A stretch of DNA of 33,716 bases from an uncultured Bacillota bacterium (GCA_946630315.1 CAMOYT010000014.1:1-33716), one strand, 5' to 3'. Positions 8,332-16,550 are shown, counted from the stretch's first letter. The notes: a model not told the origin generated them from the sequence alone. Translations and numbers: made by a program.

Positions 8332-9257
8332 TGTTTAAATATTCTAATACTAATAAAAGATACCATACACTAGATTATTATTATAAAAATAGATTTCATG
8401 AAAAAGTATTTAAAGTAAGCTTAAATGCTGGCTTTACTTGTCCAAATATAGATGGAAAAGTAGGAACAGGCGGTTGCATATACTGTTCAAAAAGTGGAAG
8501 TGGAGACTTTGCTGGGAATGAAAAAGATGAAATAGAAAAGCAATTTATAGAAATTAAAAATATGATGTTAAAAAAATGGCCTAAAGCCAAATACATAGGT
8601 TATTTTCAAGCTCATACTAATACATATGCCCCAGTTAAAAAGCTAAAAGAATTATATGAAACAATATTAAAACAAGAGAATGTAATAGGTCTAAACATTG
8701 CTACTCGTCCAGATTCCATCTCAGATGAATGTCTAGACTATTTAGAAGAATTAAATAAAAAGACATATTTAACAATAGAACTAGGATTACAAACAATAAA
8801 AGAAGAAACATCAAAACTTATAAATAGATGTCATTCACTACAATGTTTTGAAGATATGGTAAAACGTCTAAGAGAAAGAGATATAGATGTAGTAGTTCAT
8901 ATTATTAATGGCCTACCATATGAAACAAAAGAAGATATGCTAAATACTATAAAATATCTAAATAAATTAGATATACAAGGTATAAAAATACATATGTTAA
9001 GTATACTTAAAGACACACCAATAGAAAAACTATATAAAAAAGAAAATTTACATAGTCTAACCAAAGAAGAATATATTGATATAGTAATAGATCAATTAGA
9101 ATTACTAAGACCAGAAATAGTAATACATCGTATTACAGGAGATCCAAAAGTAGAAGACTTAGTAGAACCAGATTGGTTAGTAAAAAAGTTCTGTGTATTA
9201 AATGATATAGATAAAGAAATGGTAAGAAGAGACTCTTATCAAGGTAAAAAACTATGA
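8331..9257 (+). CDS. Radical SAM protein, YhcC/TIGR01212 family
   Basis: 308-residue radical SAM protein of the YhcC-like family. Cys37, Cys49 and Cys52 (CPNIDGKVGTGGCIYC) form the 4Fe-4S binding site with the wide C-x11-C-x2-C spacing of this family rather than the usual C-x3-C-x2-C. Further family features are YFQAHTNTYAP, the strand LNIATRPDSI, LTIELGLQT and HIINGLPYET. The family is widespread but its reaction is not settled to my knowledge, so no substrate is given. The start overlaps the patatin stop (TAATG) with no separate ribosome site, implying reinitiation. The stop overlaps the next gene by four bases (ATGA). The TGA stop here shows that TGA is not read as Trp. Confidence 0.93.
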   Translation: MFKYSNTNKRYHTLDYYYKNRFHEKVFKVSLNAGFTCPNIDGKVGTGGCIYCSKSGSGDFAGNEKDEIEKQFIEIKNMMLKKWPKAKYIGYFQAHTNTYAPVKKLKELYETILKQENVIGLNIATRPDSISDECLDYLEELNKKTYLTIELGLQTIKEETSKLINRCHSLQCFEDMVKRLRERDIDVVVHIINGLPYETKEDMLNTIKYLNKLDIQGIKIHMLSILKDTPIEKLYKKENLHSLTKEEYIDIVIDQLELLRPEIVIHRITGDPKVEDLVEPDWLVKKFCVLNDIDKEMVRRDSYQGKKL

Positions 9258-9505
9258 ATATTAATATTTATTTCATAATAATAAATATTATAACTTTCCT
9301 AGTATATGGTTATGATAAATATTGTGCTATTAAAAATAAATGGCGTATCAGTGAATATCACCTATTAGGACTTGGTCTAATTGGTGGAGGAATAGGTTCT
9401 CTATTAGGAATGCTAGTATTTAGACATAAAACAAAAAAATTGCTATTTAAAATAGCAATTCCCATATTTATTATTATCAATATAATTACATATTTATGCA
9501 TATAA
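9254..9505 (+). CDS. DUF1294 small membrane protein
   Basis: 83 residues of the DUF1294 family. An N-terminal hydrophobic helix is followed by YGYDKYCAIKNKWRISE, a glycine-rich hydrophobic segment (GLIGGGIGSLLGM), the family hallmark FRHKTKK, and a last hydrophobic helix. The function of the family is unknown. The ATG overlaps the TGA of the radical SAM gene, and a strong terminator follows the stop codon, so it closes the patatin / radical SAM operon. Confidence 0.9.
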   Translation: MNINIYFIIINIITFLVYGYDKYCAIKNKWRISEYHLLGLGLIGGGIGSLLGMLVFRHKTKKLLFKIAIPIFIIINIITYLCI

Positions 9506-9531
9506 AAAGTATTACTAAGTAATACTTTTTT
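9504..9531 (+). terminator. Terminator of the patatin operon
   Basis: AAAAAGTATTACT (9504-9516) and AGTAATACTTTTT (9518-9530) form a near-perfect hairpin ending in T. The A-rich opposite side could also stop transcription of the convergent lipoprotein operon. Confidence 0.85.
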
Positions 9532-9549
9532 ATAATGATACTTAAAATT

Positions 9550-10665
9550 TTAATAATATGGTAAATAATTTTGTCCATTAGAAACTTTATAACTATTTCC
9601 ATCTTTTTCAAGAATTAATACTGTATTCTTAGTTTCACTCTTTGGAGTAACAGTATCAGAGAAATAACCTTTATAATTATATTTTAAAGTTAAATCACCA
9701 GTAACAGCAGCATAACTTCCAAAATCATATACTTTATCAGTCTTAAAGCTAACATTATAATTAGTATAATGTCCATTACTAACATAACCCATTAAAATAT
9801 TATAAGTAGATTTCATAATAGAACTATCACTAGAGAAATATTTACTTACTTCACTGAATTCTTTTTTAGCATTAGCAGCATCATATACATTTTTATAATA
9901 TTCACTTACAAAACTATTAATAGTTTTACTATCCTTTGTAGGAACAACAAAAGTATAATTAATTGAATATTTACCATCTTTATAATCAGATTTATATGTA
10001 TAATTTCCTTCAGCACTTGTCTTATATTTACTTAAAGTTCCTATCTCATCCTTTACTTCATTTCCTCCATTTGTAACACTAATAGGATATGTACCTTTTA
10101 AAACATTAGATACTTTATAAACATCTAAATCTACATCTTTAATTGTACTACCATAACTCATTTTAGCATGTTTAATAGTAACATCACTCTTATCAGTTGT
10201 AGAATCTTTTAACTTAGTACCATCAAATTTAACAGTACTTCCTTTAGGTACTGATATAAGAATATCTCCATTATAGAAAGACTCATCATATACATACCAT
10301 TTATTATCTACTTTAATTGTATTAAATGAAAAAGTCTTATTATTATCTAATGCATAAGTAACAAGAACAGTTGCATTACCATTTTTATCAGTTATTTCTT
10401 CGCCTACACTTAATAATTTATGAGTTTTATTAGTATTTAAAGAAAGTCCCTTCTCTTTTATAATTTCAGCAAATGCTTCATCTGTAAAATATGAATCTTC
10501 ATGATAGAATATATCTTTTGCTCCTGAATAATCATCTTTCATTAACATTTTTAGCATAGCTTCACTAACAGCCTCTGGCTTTGAATTATCAGCACCACAT
10601 CCAGTAAGTATAAATGGTACTAATAATAATACTAATACAAATAATAGTTTTTTAAAATTTTTCAT
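9550..10665 (-). CDS. Cell-surface lipoprotein of unknown function
   Basis: 371-residue predicted lipoprotein. A basic N-terminus, a hydrophobic core and the lipobox LTGC with lipid-bearing Cys23 are clear. After the anchor, a segment of about 100 residues (PEAVSEAMLKMLMKDDYSGAKDIFY, shortened to the start PEAVSEAML) resembles NTF2-like or DUF4878-type small domains: helices, then strands ending in DNKWYVYDE. A middle beta region and a second strand-rich region (TYNILMGYVSNGHYTNYNV in part) follow; two NTF2-like domains flanking a linker are possible. Start ATG 10665 is five bases after AGGTGA, which overlaps the TAG of the SPFH gene. It is the last gene of the nfeD-SPFH operon, so it may act at the same membrane sites. 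No enzymatic motif seen. Confidence 0.85.
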   Translation of the reverse strand: MKNFKKLLFVLVLLLVPFILTGCGADNSKPEAVSEAMLKMLMKDDYSGAKDIFYHEDSYFTDEAFAEIIKEKGLSLNTNKTHKLLSVGEEITDKNGNATVLVTYALDNNKTFSFNTIKVDNKWYVYDESFYNGDILISVPKGSTVKFDGTKLKDSTTDKSDVTIKHAKMSYGSTIKDVDLDVYKVSNVLKGTYPISVTNGGNEVKDEIGTLSKYKTSAEGNYTYKSDYKDGKYSINYTFVVPTKDSKTINSFVSEYYKNVYDAANAKKEFSEVSKYFSSDSSIMKSTYNILMGYVSNGHYTNYNVSFKTDKVYDFGSYAAVTGDLTLKYNYKGYFSDTVTPKSETKNTVLILEKDGNSYKVSNGQNYLPYY

Positions 10666-10673
10666 CAAATCAC

Positions 10674-11561
10674 CTAATCCTTTTTATCTTTTAGAGTCTC
10701 AGCAATAACAGTTCCTGCAGTAACTAAACCTTGTAACTCACTAGGTACAATTATCTTTGTAGCATTACCATTAGCAACATCAACCATAGCTTCATAACTC
10801 TTTAATTTTAATACTGCATCATCTGCCTTAGCATCTTTAATAAGTTTTAAACCTTGAGCAGTAGCTTCTTGAATCTTAATAATAGCTTGTGCTTCACCTT
10901 CGGCTTTTCTAATTTCAGCTTCTTTATGAGCATCAGCTCTTAAAATAGTGCTTTCTTTCTCACCTTCAGCAATTAAGATAGCGGCTTTCTTTTCACCTTC
11001 TGCTCTAAGTATAGCCTCACGTCTCTCACGCTCTGCTCTCATTTGTTTTTCCATAGCTTCTTGAATATCTCTTGGTGGAAGAATATTCTTAACCTCAACA
11101 CGATTAACCTTAATTCCCCAAGGATCAGTAGCTTCATCTAAGATACTTCTCATCTTAGTATTAATAACATCTCTACTAGTAAGAGTCTCATCTAACTCTA
11201 ACTCACCAATAATATTACGTAATGTAGTAGCAGTTAAATTCTCAATAGCATTAATTGGATTTTCAACACCATAAGAATATAATTTTGGATCAGTTATTTG
11301 AAAATAAACAACTGTATCTATTTGCATAGTAACATTATCTTTAGTAATAACTGGTTGTGGAGCAAAGTCCTTAACAATCTCTTTTAAACTAACATTATTA
11401 GCAACTCTTTCAATAAAAGGAATTACATAATGTAGTCCAGTTTGCATTGTTCTATGATAAGCTCCTAACCTTTCAACAACATAAGCCTTTGATTGTGGAA
11501 TTATTTTAATTCCAGAAATAATAATTAATAATAATACAATAATTACAACAACATATCCCAT
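10674..11561 (-). CDS. SPFH/band-7 (stomatin-like) membrane protein
   Basis: 295-residue stomatin/prohibitin-type scaffold of membrane microdomains. One N-terminal hydrophobic helix (residues 2-20) is followed by the typical SKAYVVERLGAYHRTMQTG, TKDNVTMQIDTVVYFQITD and LRNIIGELELDETLTSR. Then WGIKVNRVEVKNILPP and a long Glu/Ala/Arg-rich helix region (about residues 165-240) with repeats of the AEGEKKAAI type. Length is usual for bacterial paralogues of the QmcA/stomatin group. It lies 2 bases after the stop of the nfeD-like gene; the conserved NfeD-SPFH pairing suggests that the two proteins work together. A GAGAGGAG site within the end of nfeD serves its ATG. Confidence 0.95.
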   Translation of the reverse strand: MGYVVVIIVLLLIIISGIKIIPQSKAYVVERLGAYHRTMQTGLHYVIPFIERVANNVSLKEIVKDFAPQPVITKDNVTMQIDTVVYFQITDPKLYSYGVENPINAIENLTATTLRNIIGELELDETLTSRDVINTKMRSILDEATDPWGIKVNRVEVKNILPPRDIQEAMEKQMRAERERREAILRAEGEKKAAILIAEGEKESTILRADAHKEAEIRKAEGEAQAIIKIQEATAQGLKLIKDAKADDAVLKLKSYEAMVDVANGNATKIIVPSELQGLVTAGTVIAETLKDKKD

Positions 11562-11563
11562 TT

Positions 11564-11983
11564 TTAATTCTCCTCTCTCTCAACAATAAGTTTAACCCCA
11601 TCTATTCTTTTGACAATAACTTTATCATCTACATCTATATTTTGATCACTACAAGCAGTCCAATAATTACCAAGTACTTTAACTTCCCCATAATTATCTT
11701 TACTTATCTTTTTAGTAACAATAGCACTTTTTCCAACTACTCTATCAGAATTAGTTGCTTCTACACTTCCACCTCTTAGTTTTTTAACTATTGGTTTAGT
11801 AAGAAGTAATACGATTGCACTAACAATAGTAAATACGATTATTTGAATCAGCAACGAATCAGTAAAATGTGCTGTTATCATAGCAGCAACAGCTCCAATT
11901 GCAAACCAAATAGTCACAAGATTAACTGTAATAATCTCAATAAATAATAAGACAATAAATGTTATAAACCATGCCGCGAACAT
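11564..11983 (-). CDS. NfeD-family membrane protein
   Basis: 139-residue short NfeD protein. Three hydrophobic helices at the N-terminus (FAAWFITFIVLLFIEIIT; LVTIWFAIGAVAAMIT; IIVFTIVSAIVLLL) are followed by a small OB-fold domain (GKSAIVTKKISKDNYGEVKV to VDDKVIVKRIDGVKLIV, about residues 83-136). There is no ClpP-like protease part, so this is the short form that pairs with SPFH proteins. Start ATG 11983 stands five bases after AGGTGA; the in-frame GTG three codons earlier is part of that binding site. First gene of the three-gene operon. Confidence 0.93.
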   Translation of the reverse strand: MFAAWFITFIVLLFIEIITVNLVTIWFAIGAVAAMITAHFTDSLLIQIIVFTIVSAIVLLLTKPIVKKLRGGSVEATNSDRVVGKSAIVTKKISKDNYGEVKVLGNYWTACSDQNIDVDDKVIVKRIDGVKLIVEREEN

Positions 11984-12002
11984 TAAACTCACCTCTAGAC
12001 TT

Positions 12003-12031
12003 ATTATATGTTAACTAGACATATTTTTCAA
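12003..12031 (-). promoter_or_regulatory. Promoter of nfeD-SPFH operon
   Basis: TTGAAA (12031-12026), spacer of 17, TATAAT (12008-12003). It lies 20 bases upstream of the nfeD start codon, next to the divergent promoter of the Ig-like protein gene. Confidence 0.8.
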
Positions 12032-12040
12032 TAAAAATTC

Positions 12041-12069
12041 TTGTTTAATAAGCTTTATTATAATATAAT
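12041..12069 (+). promoter_or_regulatory. Promoter of Ig-like membrane protein gene
   Basis: TTGTTT (12041-12046), spacer of 17, TATAAT (12064-12069), 24 bases before the ATG at 12094. Confidence 0.75.
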
Positions 12070-12093
12070 GGTAATAAGATAGGAGTATTATAT

Positions 12094-12786
12094 ATGAAAA
12101 AGATATCCTTAAATAGAAAAGAAAACAAAGTCATAGTAATAACTCTAGCTAGTTGGGGAGTTATAATGATTTTAACTGGCCTTTTAATTGGAGGCGGAAA
12201 AGAGCCTATAGTAAAGACTTCATACTCAGTAGCAATCAACGAAAGTCAAGTAGCTCAATTTAAAACAAACGAAATAAAATTAAAAGACATAACATTAGAA
12301 ATTAACACACCATTAAGTGTAGATATAAAAGATTATCTAGAAGATTATAAAAATATTGATAACTCAATATTAAAATCATTAAAACTAGATACAAGTGATG
12401 TTAATGTCACACAAGCAGGAAAATACAATTATACAATTACATATAAAAAGAAAAAATATAATGGAAACGTAACAGTAAAAGAAAAAGAATTACCAAAAGT
12501 AGATATTGTTTTAAAGAACTTAACATTTAAAACAAACGAAGCTCTTCCAACAGAGTTATCAAATTATATATCTACTCCATTAACTCAAGAAGTAAAACAA
12601 CATATAACTCTAGATTTATCACAAGTACAAATCAATAAACCTGGTAGTTATAAATATAGTGTAACTTATAATGGAACTCTATATACTGCAACAATAAAAA
12701 TAGAAGAAGCAAAAACAACTATCATCCCACCTACTGATCCTGCAACTGAAGAAAATAAAACTGATGATACTAAAACAGCAGAATAA
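12094..12786 (+). CDS. Membrane-anchored protein with two Ig-like repeats
   Basis: 230 residues. A basic N-terminus and one hydrophobic helix (about residues 14-34, ending in GLLIGGG) anchor the protein. Outside are two similar strand-rich repeats: about residues 62-125, ending AGKYNYTITYKKKKYNGNVTV, given here only as AGKYNYTITY, and about 138-210, ending PGSYKYSVTYNGTLYTATI. Both repeats share the order 'theta-strand, acidic loop, G-x-Y-x-Y-x-(V/I)-T-Y, second strand', as in bacterial Ig-like domains. The tail is Pro/Thr/Asp/Glu rich and looks unstructured. No sorting signal. Function unknown; a cell-envelope role is inferred. Start has AGGAG 9 bases upstream. It is a single-gene unit with its own promoter and terminator. 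Confidence 0.85.
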   Translation: MKKISLNRKENKVIVITLASWGVIMILTGLLIGGGKEPIVKTSYSVAINESQVAQFKTNEIKLKDITLEINTPLSVDIKDYLEDYKNIDNSILKSLKLDTSDVNVTQAGKYNYTITYKKKKYNGNVTVKEKELPKVDIVLKNLTFKTNEALPTELSNYISTPLTQEVKQHITLDLSQVQINKPGSYKYSVTYNGTLYTATIKIEEAKTTIIPPTDPATEENKTDDTKTAE

Positions 12787-12808
12787 AAAAGACCAAACGG
12801 TCTTTTTT
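12785..12808 (+). terminator. Terminator between Ig-like gene and fhs, likely bidirectional
   Basis: AAAAAAGACC and GGTCTTTTTT pair around an AAAC loop. T-runs exist on both strands, fitting the two convergent genes. Confidence 0.9.
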
Positions 12809-12809
12809 T

Positions 12810-14426
12810 TTAGTTCAATCCAACGATTTTTCCATCTACTACATCTATTTTTAAATAATTAGGTTCTTTTGGAAGACCTGGCATTGTCATCATAGTACCT
12901 AATATTAATGTAATAAATCCTGCTCCATTATAAATATTAATATCTCTAACAGTAATTTCAAAATCTTTAGGAACTCCTAATTTCTTTTGATCATCAGATA
13001 AAGAATATTGAGTCTTAGCTAAACATATAGGATAATCTTCCAACTTATTCTTCTTAATCAAATCAAGCTTTTTCTTAGCTTCATCACTATATGTAATAGA
13101 AGATGCTCCATATATTTCTTTGCAAACTGTTTCTACTTTTTTCTCTATACTAATATTATCTTCATATAATAATTTAAAATTATTATCCATCTTAACTGCT
13201 TTTAATACTTCTTTAGCTAAATCAATAGCTCCATCTCCACCTTTATTATAAACATCATTTATACATAAAGTAATTCCATCATTCTTACATAACTCATCAA
13301 GAGCTTTAACTTCATTCTTAGTATCAGTATTATAAGTATTAAGAGTAACAACAACTTCTACTCCATATTTCTTTAAATTATCATAATGTTTCTTTAGATT
13401 AGCATAGCCATTACTCATAGCTTCAACATTTTCTTTAAATATATCTTCTTTTGGTACTCCACCATGATATTTTAAAGCTTTTATTGTTGCTACTAAAACA
13501 ATAGCATCTGGACTTAGACCTGCCTTACGACATTTAATATCTAAGAACTTCTCAGCTCCAAGATCAGCCCCAAAACCAGCTTCAGTAACTACATAATCAC
13601 CTAAAGCTAATGCTGTCTTTGTAGCAATAACACTATTACATCCATGAGCAATATTTGCAAAAGGACCACCATGAATAATAGCAGGATTACCACCCATAGT
13701 TTGCACAAGATTTGGTCTAATAGCAGTCTTTAATAAAGTAGTCATAGCTCCCTCTATACCAAGTTCTCTAGCATAAATAAATTCACCCTTGCTATTATAA
13801 CCAATCATAATATTTCCAAGTTTTTTCTTTAAATCATCAAAATCTTCTGCTAAACAGAACAATGCCATAATCTCACTAGCAGCAGTAATATTAAATGATT
13901 CTTTTCTATTTTCTAAGCTTACTCTTCTTAAAGCTCTATCATTAACATCTAAGCATCTATGAAAAATAACTTCTTGTATATCTAGTTGATTACCAAAATA
14001 AATATGGTTATCAATCGCAGCACATAATAAGTTATTAGCAGCTTCAATTGCCGCAAAATCACCAGTAAAATGAAGATTAATATCTTCCATAGGAACTATT
14101 TGTGAATATCCACCACCTGTAGCTCCACCTTTCATTCCAAATACAGGACCCATTGAAGGTTCACGTAATGCTGCAACACTCTTTTTACCTAATTTACATA
14201 AAGCATCATGAAGACCAATACTTACAGTAGTCTTTCCTTCACCAAAAGGAGTTGGACTAATAGCAGTAACTAATATTAACTTACCATCTTTCTTCTTACG
14301 ATAATTAATAATCTTAGCCATATCATTACCATAAAGCATCAAATCTTTTTCTTTTAAGCCAATCTTTTCAGCAATAACCCTAATATCTTCCTTTTTATAC
14401 TTTCTAGCTATATCTATATCCATCAT
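12810..14426 (-). CDS. fhs: Formate-tetrahydrofolate ligase
   Basis: 538-residue cytoplasmic enzyme that makes 10-formyl-tetrahydrofolate from formate, tetrahydrofolate and ATP, feeding purine and formyl-Met synthesis. The P-loop TPFGEGKTT is at residues 59-67. The family strings REPSMGPVFGMKGGATGGG and FTGDFAAIEAANN are present (quoted in part), as are TEAGFGADLGAEKF and the C-terminal GTMMTMPGLPK. Length is slightly short of the usual 550-560 residues but no core region is missing. Start ATG 14426 is five bases after AGGTGA; a second ATG follows directly. The promoter has an extended -10 (TGCTATAAT). Single gene with a terminator. No riboswitch seen in front of it. Confidence 0.97.
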   Translation of the reverse strand: MMDIDIARKYKKEDIRVIAEKIGLKEKDLMLYGNDMAKIINYRKKKDGKLILVTAISPTPFGEGKTTVSIGLHDALCKLGKKSVAALREPSMGPVFGMKGGATGGGYSQIVPMEDINLHFTGDFAAIEAANNLLCAAIDNHIYFGNQLDIQEVIFHRCLDVNDRALRRVSLENRKESFNITAASEIMALFCLAEDFDDLKKKLGNIMIGYNSKGEFIYARELGIEGAMTTLLKTAIRPNLVQTMGGNPAIIHGGPFANIAHGCNSVIATKTALALGDYVVTEAGFGADLGAEKFLDIKCRKAGLSPDAIVLVATIKALKYHGGVPKEDIFKENVEAMSNGYANLKKHYDNLKKYGVEVVVTLNTYNTDTKNEVKALDELCKNDGITLCINDVYNKGGDGAIDLAKEVLKAVKMDNNFKLLYEDNISIEKKVETVCKEIYGASSITYSDEAKKKLDLIKKNKLEDYPICLAKTQYSLSDDQKKLGVPKDFEITVRDINIYNGAGFITLILGTMMTMPGLPKEPNYLKIDVVDGKIVGLN

Positions 14427-14504
14427 GTTTATCACCTCGCTCTTATTATAGCATAAACTAGTTTTTTCACCTAATAAATAGCCCTACTTTTTATAAATTC
14501 CCCT

Positions 14505-14529
14505 AAGCAATTTAAATTATTCAAGCAAT
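14505..14529 (+). repeat. Direct repeat AAGCAAT upstream of adhesin gene
   Basis: AAGCAAT occurs at 14505-14511 and again at 14523-14529, an 18-base period, in the fhs/adhesin intergenic region. Repeats with such spacing can bind a regulator dimer on one face of DNA, but no regulator is identified and chance is possible in AT-rich DNA. Confidence 0.35.
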
Positions 14530-14619
14530 AATGAATATGAAACGTAAAAAAGACCCATTTGCGCCCAAAAACAACATGTGTTATTCTATGCCTCGTTAAG
14601 AAAAAAAAGGAGGGAGAAA

Positions 14620-16038
14620 ATGCATAAAATCAAGTTTTTCTTAATACTATTAATTGCTTTAATGATAGTACCTTCATTATCAGTAAAAGCAGAAACTACA
14701 AGTTTTTATGAAGGTGAATATATACAAGGTATATGGATGAATAAATATAATCCATTAACCAAAACTACCTATTATCAAACAGCTAGATTCTTTAGAGAAG
14801 TAGGTTCAAATGACTTTGCATACTGCATTCAACCATTTAACTTCTTTACTGAAGGATCTACCTATGAATCTACAATTAATCATACTACTATTTCCAATGT
14901 TCAAAGAGATAGAGTTGCTTTAATTGCCCACTTTGGTTATGGTTATAAAAATCATACAGATAAAAAATGGTATGCTATAACTCAATTTATGATATGGCAA
15001 GCAGCTGATCCATCTGGAGATTATTATTTCACTGACTCATTAAATGGTAATAGAATAACAGCTTATACTAGTGAAATAAATGAAATAAACAACTTAGTTG
15101 CTAACTATAATAAATTACCAAGTATGGCAAATAAAACCTATGATATTGTAGAAGATAATAATTTAGAGATAATAGATACAAATAATGTCATCAGTAATTA
15201 TCAAACAACAAGTGACTTAGTAACTATAAAAGATAATAAAATTATTGTAAATAATCCAAAAGAAGGAGAATATAATATAACTTTAACTAGAGAAGATAAA
15301 TACTATAATAAACCTCACATATTTTGGAGATCATCAACATCCCAACACTTAATAGAAACAGGAGACATAGCTGCAAAAAAGGCTCAAATAACAATAAATG
15401 TTCAAAAAACCACAATCAGTCTAAATAAAATAGATGCTGATACCAAAGAAACAACACCACAAGGTAAAGCTTCTCTAGATGGAGCAATATATAACCTTTA
15501 TGATGAAAACAATAATTTTATAGACACCTTAGAAATAATAGATAATACTGCTGAAATACATAATTTAAATTATGGTAAATATTATCTAAAAGAAGAAAAA
15601 GCAGGAGTTGGCTACAATCTAGATACCAATACATATGAAATTAACCTATCAAAAGAAACACCAATAATTGAAAAAACTTTAGAAAATAAAGTAATAAAAG
15701 CTAAAGTAACAATAAATAAACAATATGGTGATTCAAATAATATGAAAAATGAAGAAAATATAAATTTTAATTTATATAATAGTAAAAATGATCTATATAA
15801 AACACTAATTACAGATGATAAAGGAAACATAGAAATAGAGCTTCCCTATGATACATATAGATTAGAACAATTAAATACAACTTCAGGTTATAGTAAAATA
15901 GAACCTTTAACTATAGATATAAATACAAATGATGATATAACACTAAATCTAAAAGATTTAAAAATACCAGTACCTGATACCCATACTAATAATAAATTAT
16001 TAATTATCTTATGCATAATAATATCACTAATATGTTAA
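14620..16038 (+). CDS. Thioester-domain surface adhesin with SpaA-like domains
   Basis: 472-residue exported protein. A signal peptide (to about SVKA, residue 24) precedes a thioester (TQXA-type) domain: Cys69 in FAYCIQPF and Gln122 in AITQFMIW are placed as in domains that form an internal Cys-Gln thioester and bind host surfaces covalently. Two SpaA/prealbumin-like domains follow, about residues 275-365 (SLNKIDADT to YYLKEEKAGVGY) and 370-445 (VTINKQYGD to YRLEQLNTTSGY); Lys and Glu at these positions suit isopeptide bonds. The C-terminus has the sortase-like motif VPDTH (451-455) and a short hydrophobic stretch, but no basic tail. ATG 14620 is chosen for AGGAGGGAG just upstream; a GTG at 14578 lacks a site. 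The 3' end overlaps or abuts the sortase gene, its likely partner. Confidence 0.9.
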   Translation: MHKIKFFLILLIALMIVPSLSVKAETTSFYEGEYIQGIWMNKYNPLTKTTYYQTARFFREVGSNDFAYCIQPFNFFTEGSTYESTINHTTISNVQRDRVALIAHFGYGYKNHTDKKWYAITQFMIWQAADPSGDYYFTDSLNGNRITAYTSEINEINNLVANYNKLPSMANKTYDIVEDNNLEIIDTNNVISNYQTTSDLVTIKDNKIIVNNPKEGEYNITLTREDKYYNKPHIFWRSSTSQHLIETGDIAAKKAQITINVQKTTISLNKIDADTKETTPQGKASLDGAIYNLYDENNNFIDTLEIIDNTAEIHNLNYGKYYLKEEKAGVGYNLDTNTYEINLSKETPIIEKTLENKVIKAKVTINKQYGDSNNMKNEENINFNLYNSKNDLYKTLITDDKGNIEIELPYDTYRLEQLNTTSGYSKIEPLTIDINTNDDITLNLKDLKIPVPDTHTNNKLLIILCIIISLIC

Positions 16039-16541
16039 AAAAAATATTAATTCTATTCATAATAACACTTCTCTTATTATTTACTAAATCAATAGTAAAA
16101 ATAGATTCAAATAAAGTAAACATATCAAAACCAATACTAATAAATACATATCAAGAAAAACCTATAGGTAATCTTAAAATAACCAAAATAAAGCTAAATC
16201 AAGATATCTATAGAATAGATAGTAAAGAAAATACTATTGAAAAAAACATTCAGATATTAAAAGAATCAACAGATAATTTAATAATAATTGCCGCCCACTC
16301 TGGATCTGGTAAAATCGCTTATTTTAATAATTTAAATAAATTATTAATAAATGATGAAGTATCCCTAACTCTAAATAAGAAAAATAACACTTATATAGTA
16401 AAAAATATTTGGGAACAAAAGAAAAATGGTTATATCAACATTTCAAAAGAAGAACAAGATCAATTAATCTTAACAACTTGTAGTCCTAACCATAATGGTT
16501 ATCAATTAATAGTAAATTGTATAAAAAAAGAATCTTTATAG
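16032..16541 (+). CDS. Small sortase, partner of the adhesin
   Basis: 169-residue sortase that should attach or polymerise the adhesin encoded just upstream. An N-terminal anchor (KKILILFIITLLLLF) precedes the short beta-barrel. Catalytic His89 (IIAAHSGSG) and Cys150 (LTTCSP) are present. The Arg that normally stands just before the last strand (R-L-V-V) is replaced by Gln158 (YQLIV). Two starts are possible: ATG 16032, which overlaps the adhesin stop (ATGTTAA), or ATG 16011, 28 bases into the adhesin; neither has a clear ribosome site, so translation depends on coupling. The first is preferred because it gives a normal signal anchor. The small size and short His-Cys distance suit a class D-like or related group. 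Subclass is uncertain. Confidence 0.88.
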   Translation: MLKKILILFIITLLLLFTKSIVKIDSNKVNISKPILINTYQEKPIGNLKITKIKLNQDIYRIDSKENTIEKNIQILKESTDNLIIIAAHSGSGKIAYFNNLNKLLINDEVSLTLNKKNNTYIVKNIWEQKKNGYINISKEEQDQLILTTCSPNHNGYQLIVNCIKKESL

Positions 16542-16550
16542 ATTCTTTTT
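16525..16550. terminator. Bidirectional terminator, sortase / ctpA
   Basis: AAAAAGAATC (16525-16534) pairs with GATTCTTTTT (16541-16550); T-runs on both strands serve the two convergent genes. The sortase stop is in the loop. Confidence 0.88.

Noticed and set aside
8331-9257. Mycoplasma-type code with TGA as Trp
   Set aside because: TGA ends the radical SAM gene at the expected family length and Trp is written TGG throughout.
14578-14619. Longer adhesin start at GTG 14578
   Set aside because: The added 14 residues are basic and spoil the signal peptide, and no ribosome site precedes them, whereas AGGAGGGAG precedes the ATG at 14620.
14430-14619. c-di-GMP or tetrahydrofolate riboswitch in the fhs/adhesin gap
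   Set aside because: None of the conserved core strings of these classes could be matched by eye on either strand.
16011-16038. Frameshift between adhesin and sortase that would give the adhesin a longer tail
   Set aside because: The adhesin stop and the sortase ATG overlap cleanly and no other frame extends the adhesin beyond a few codons.
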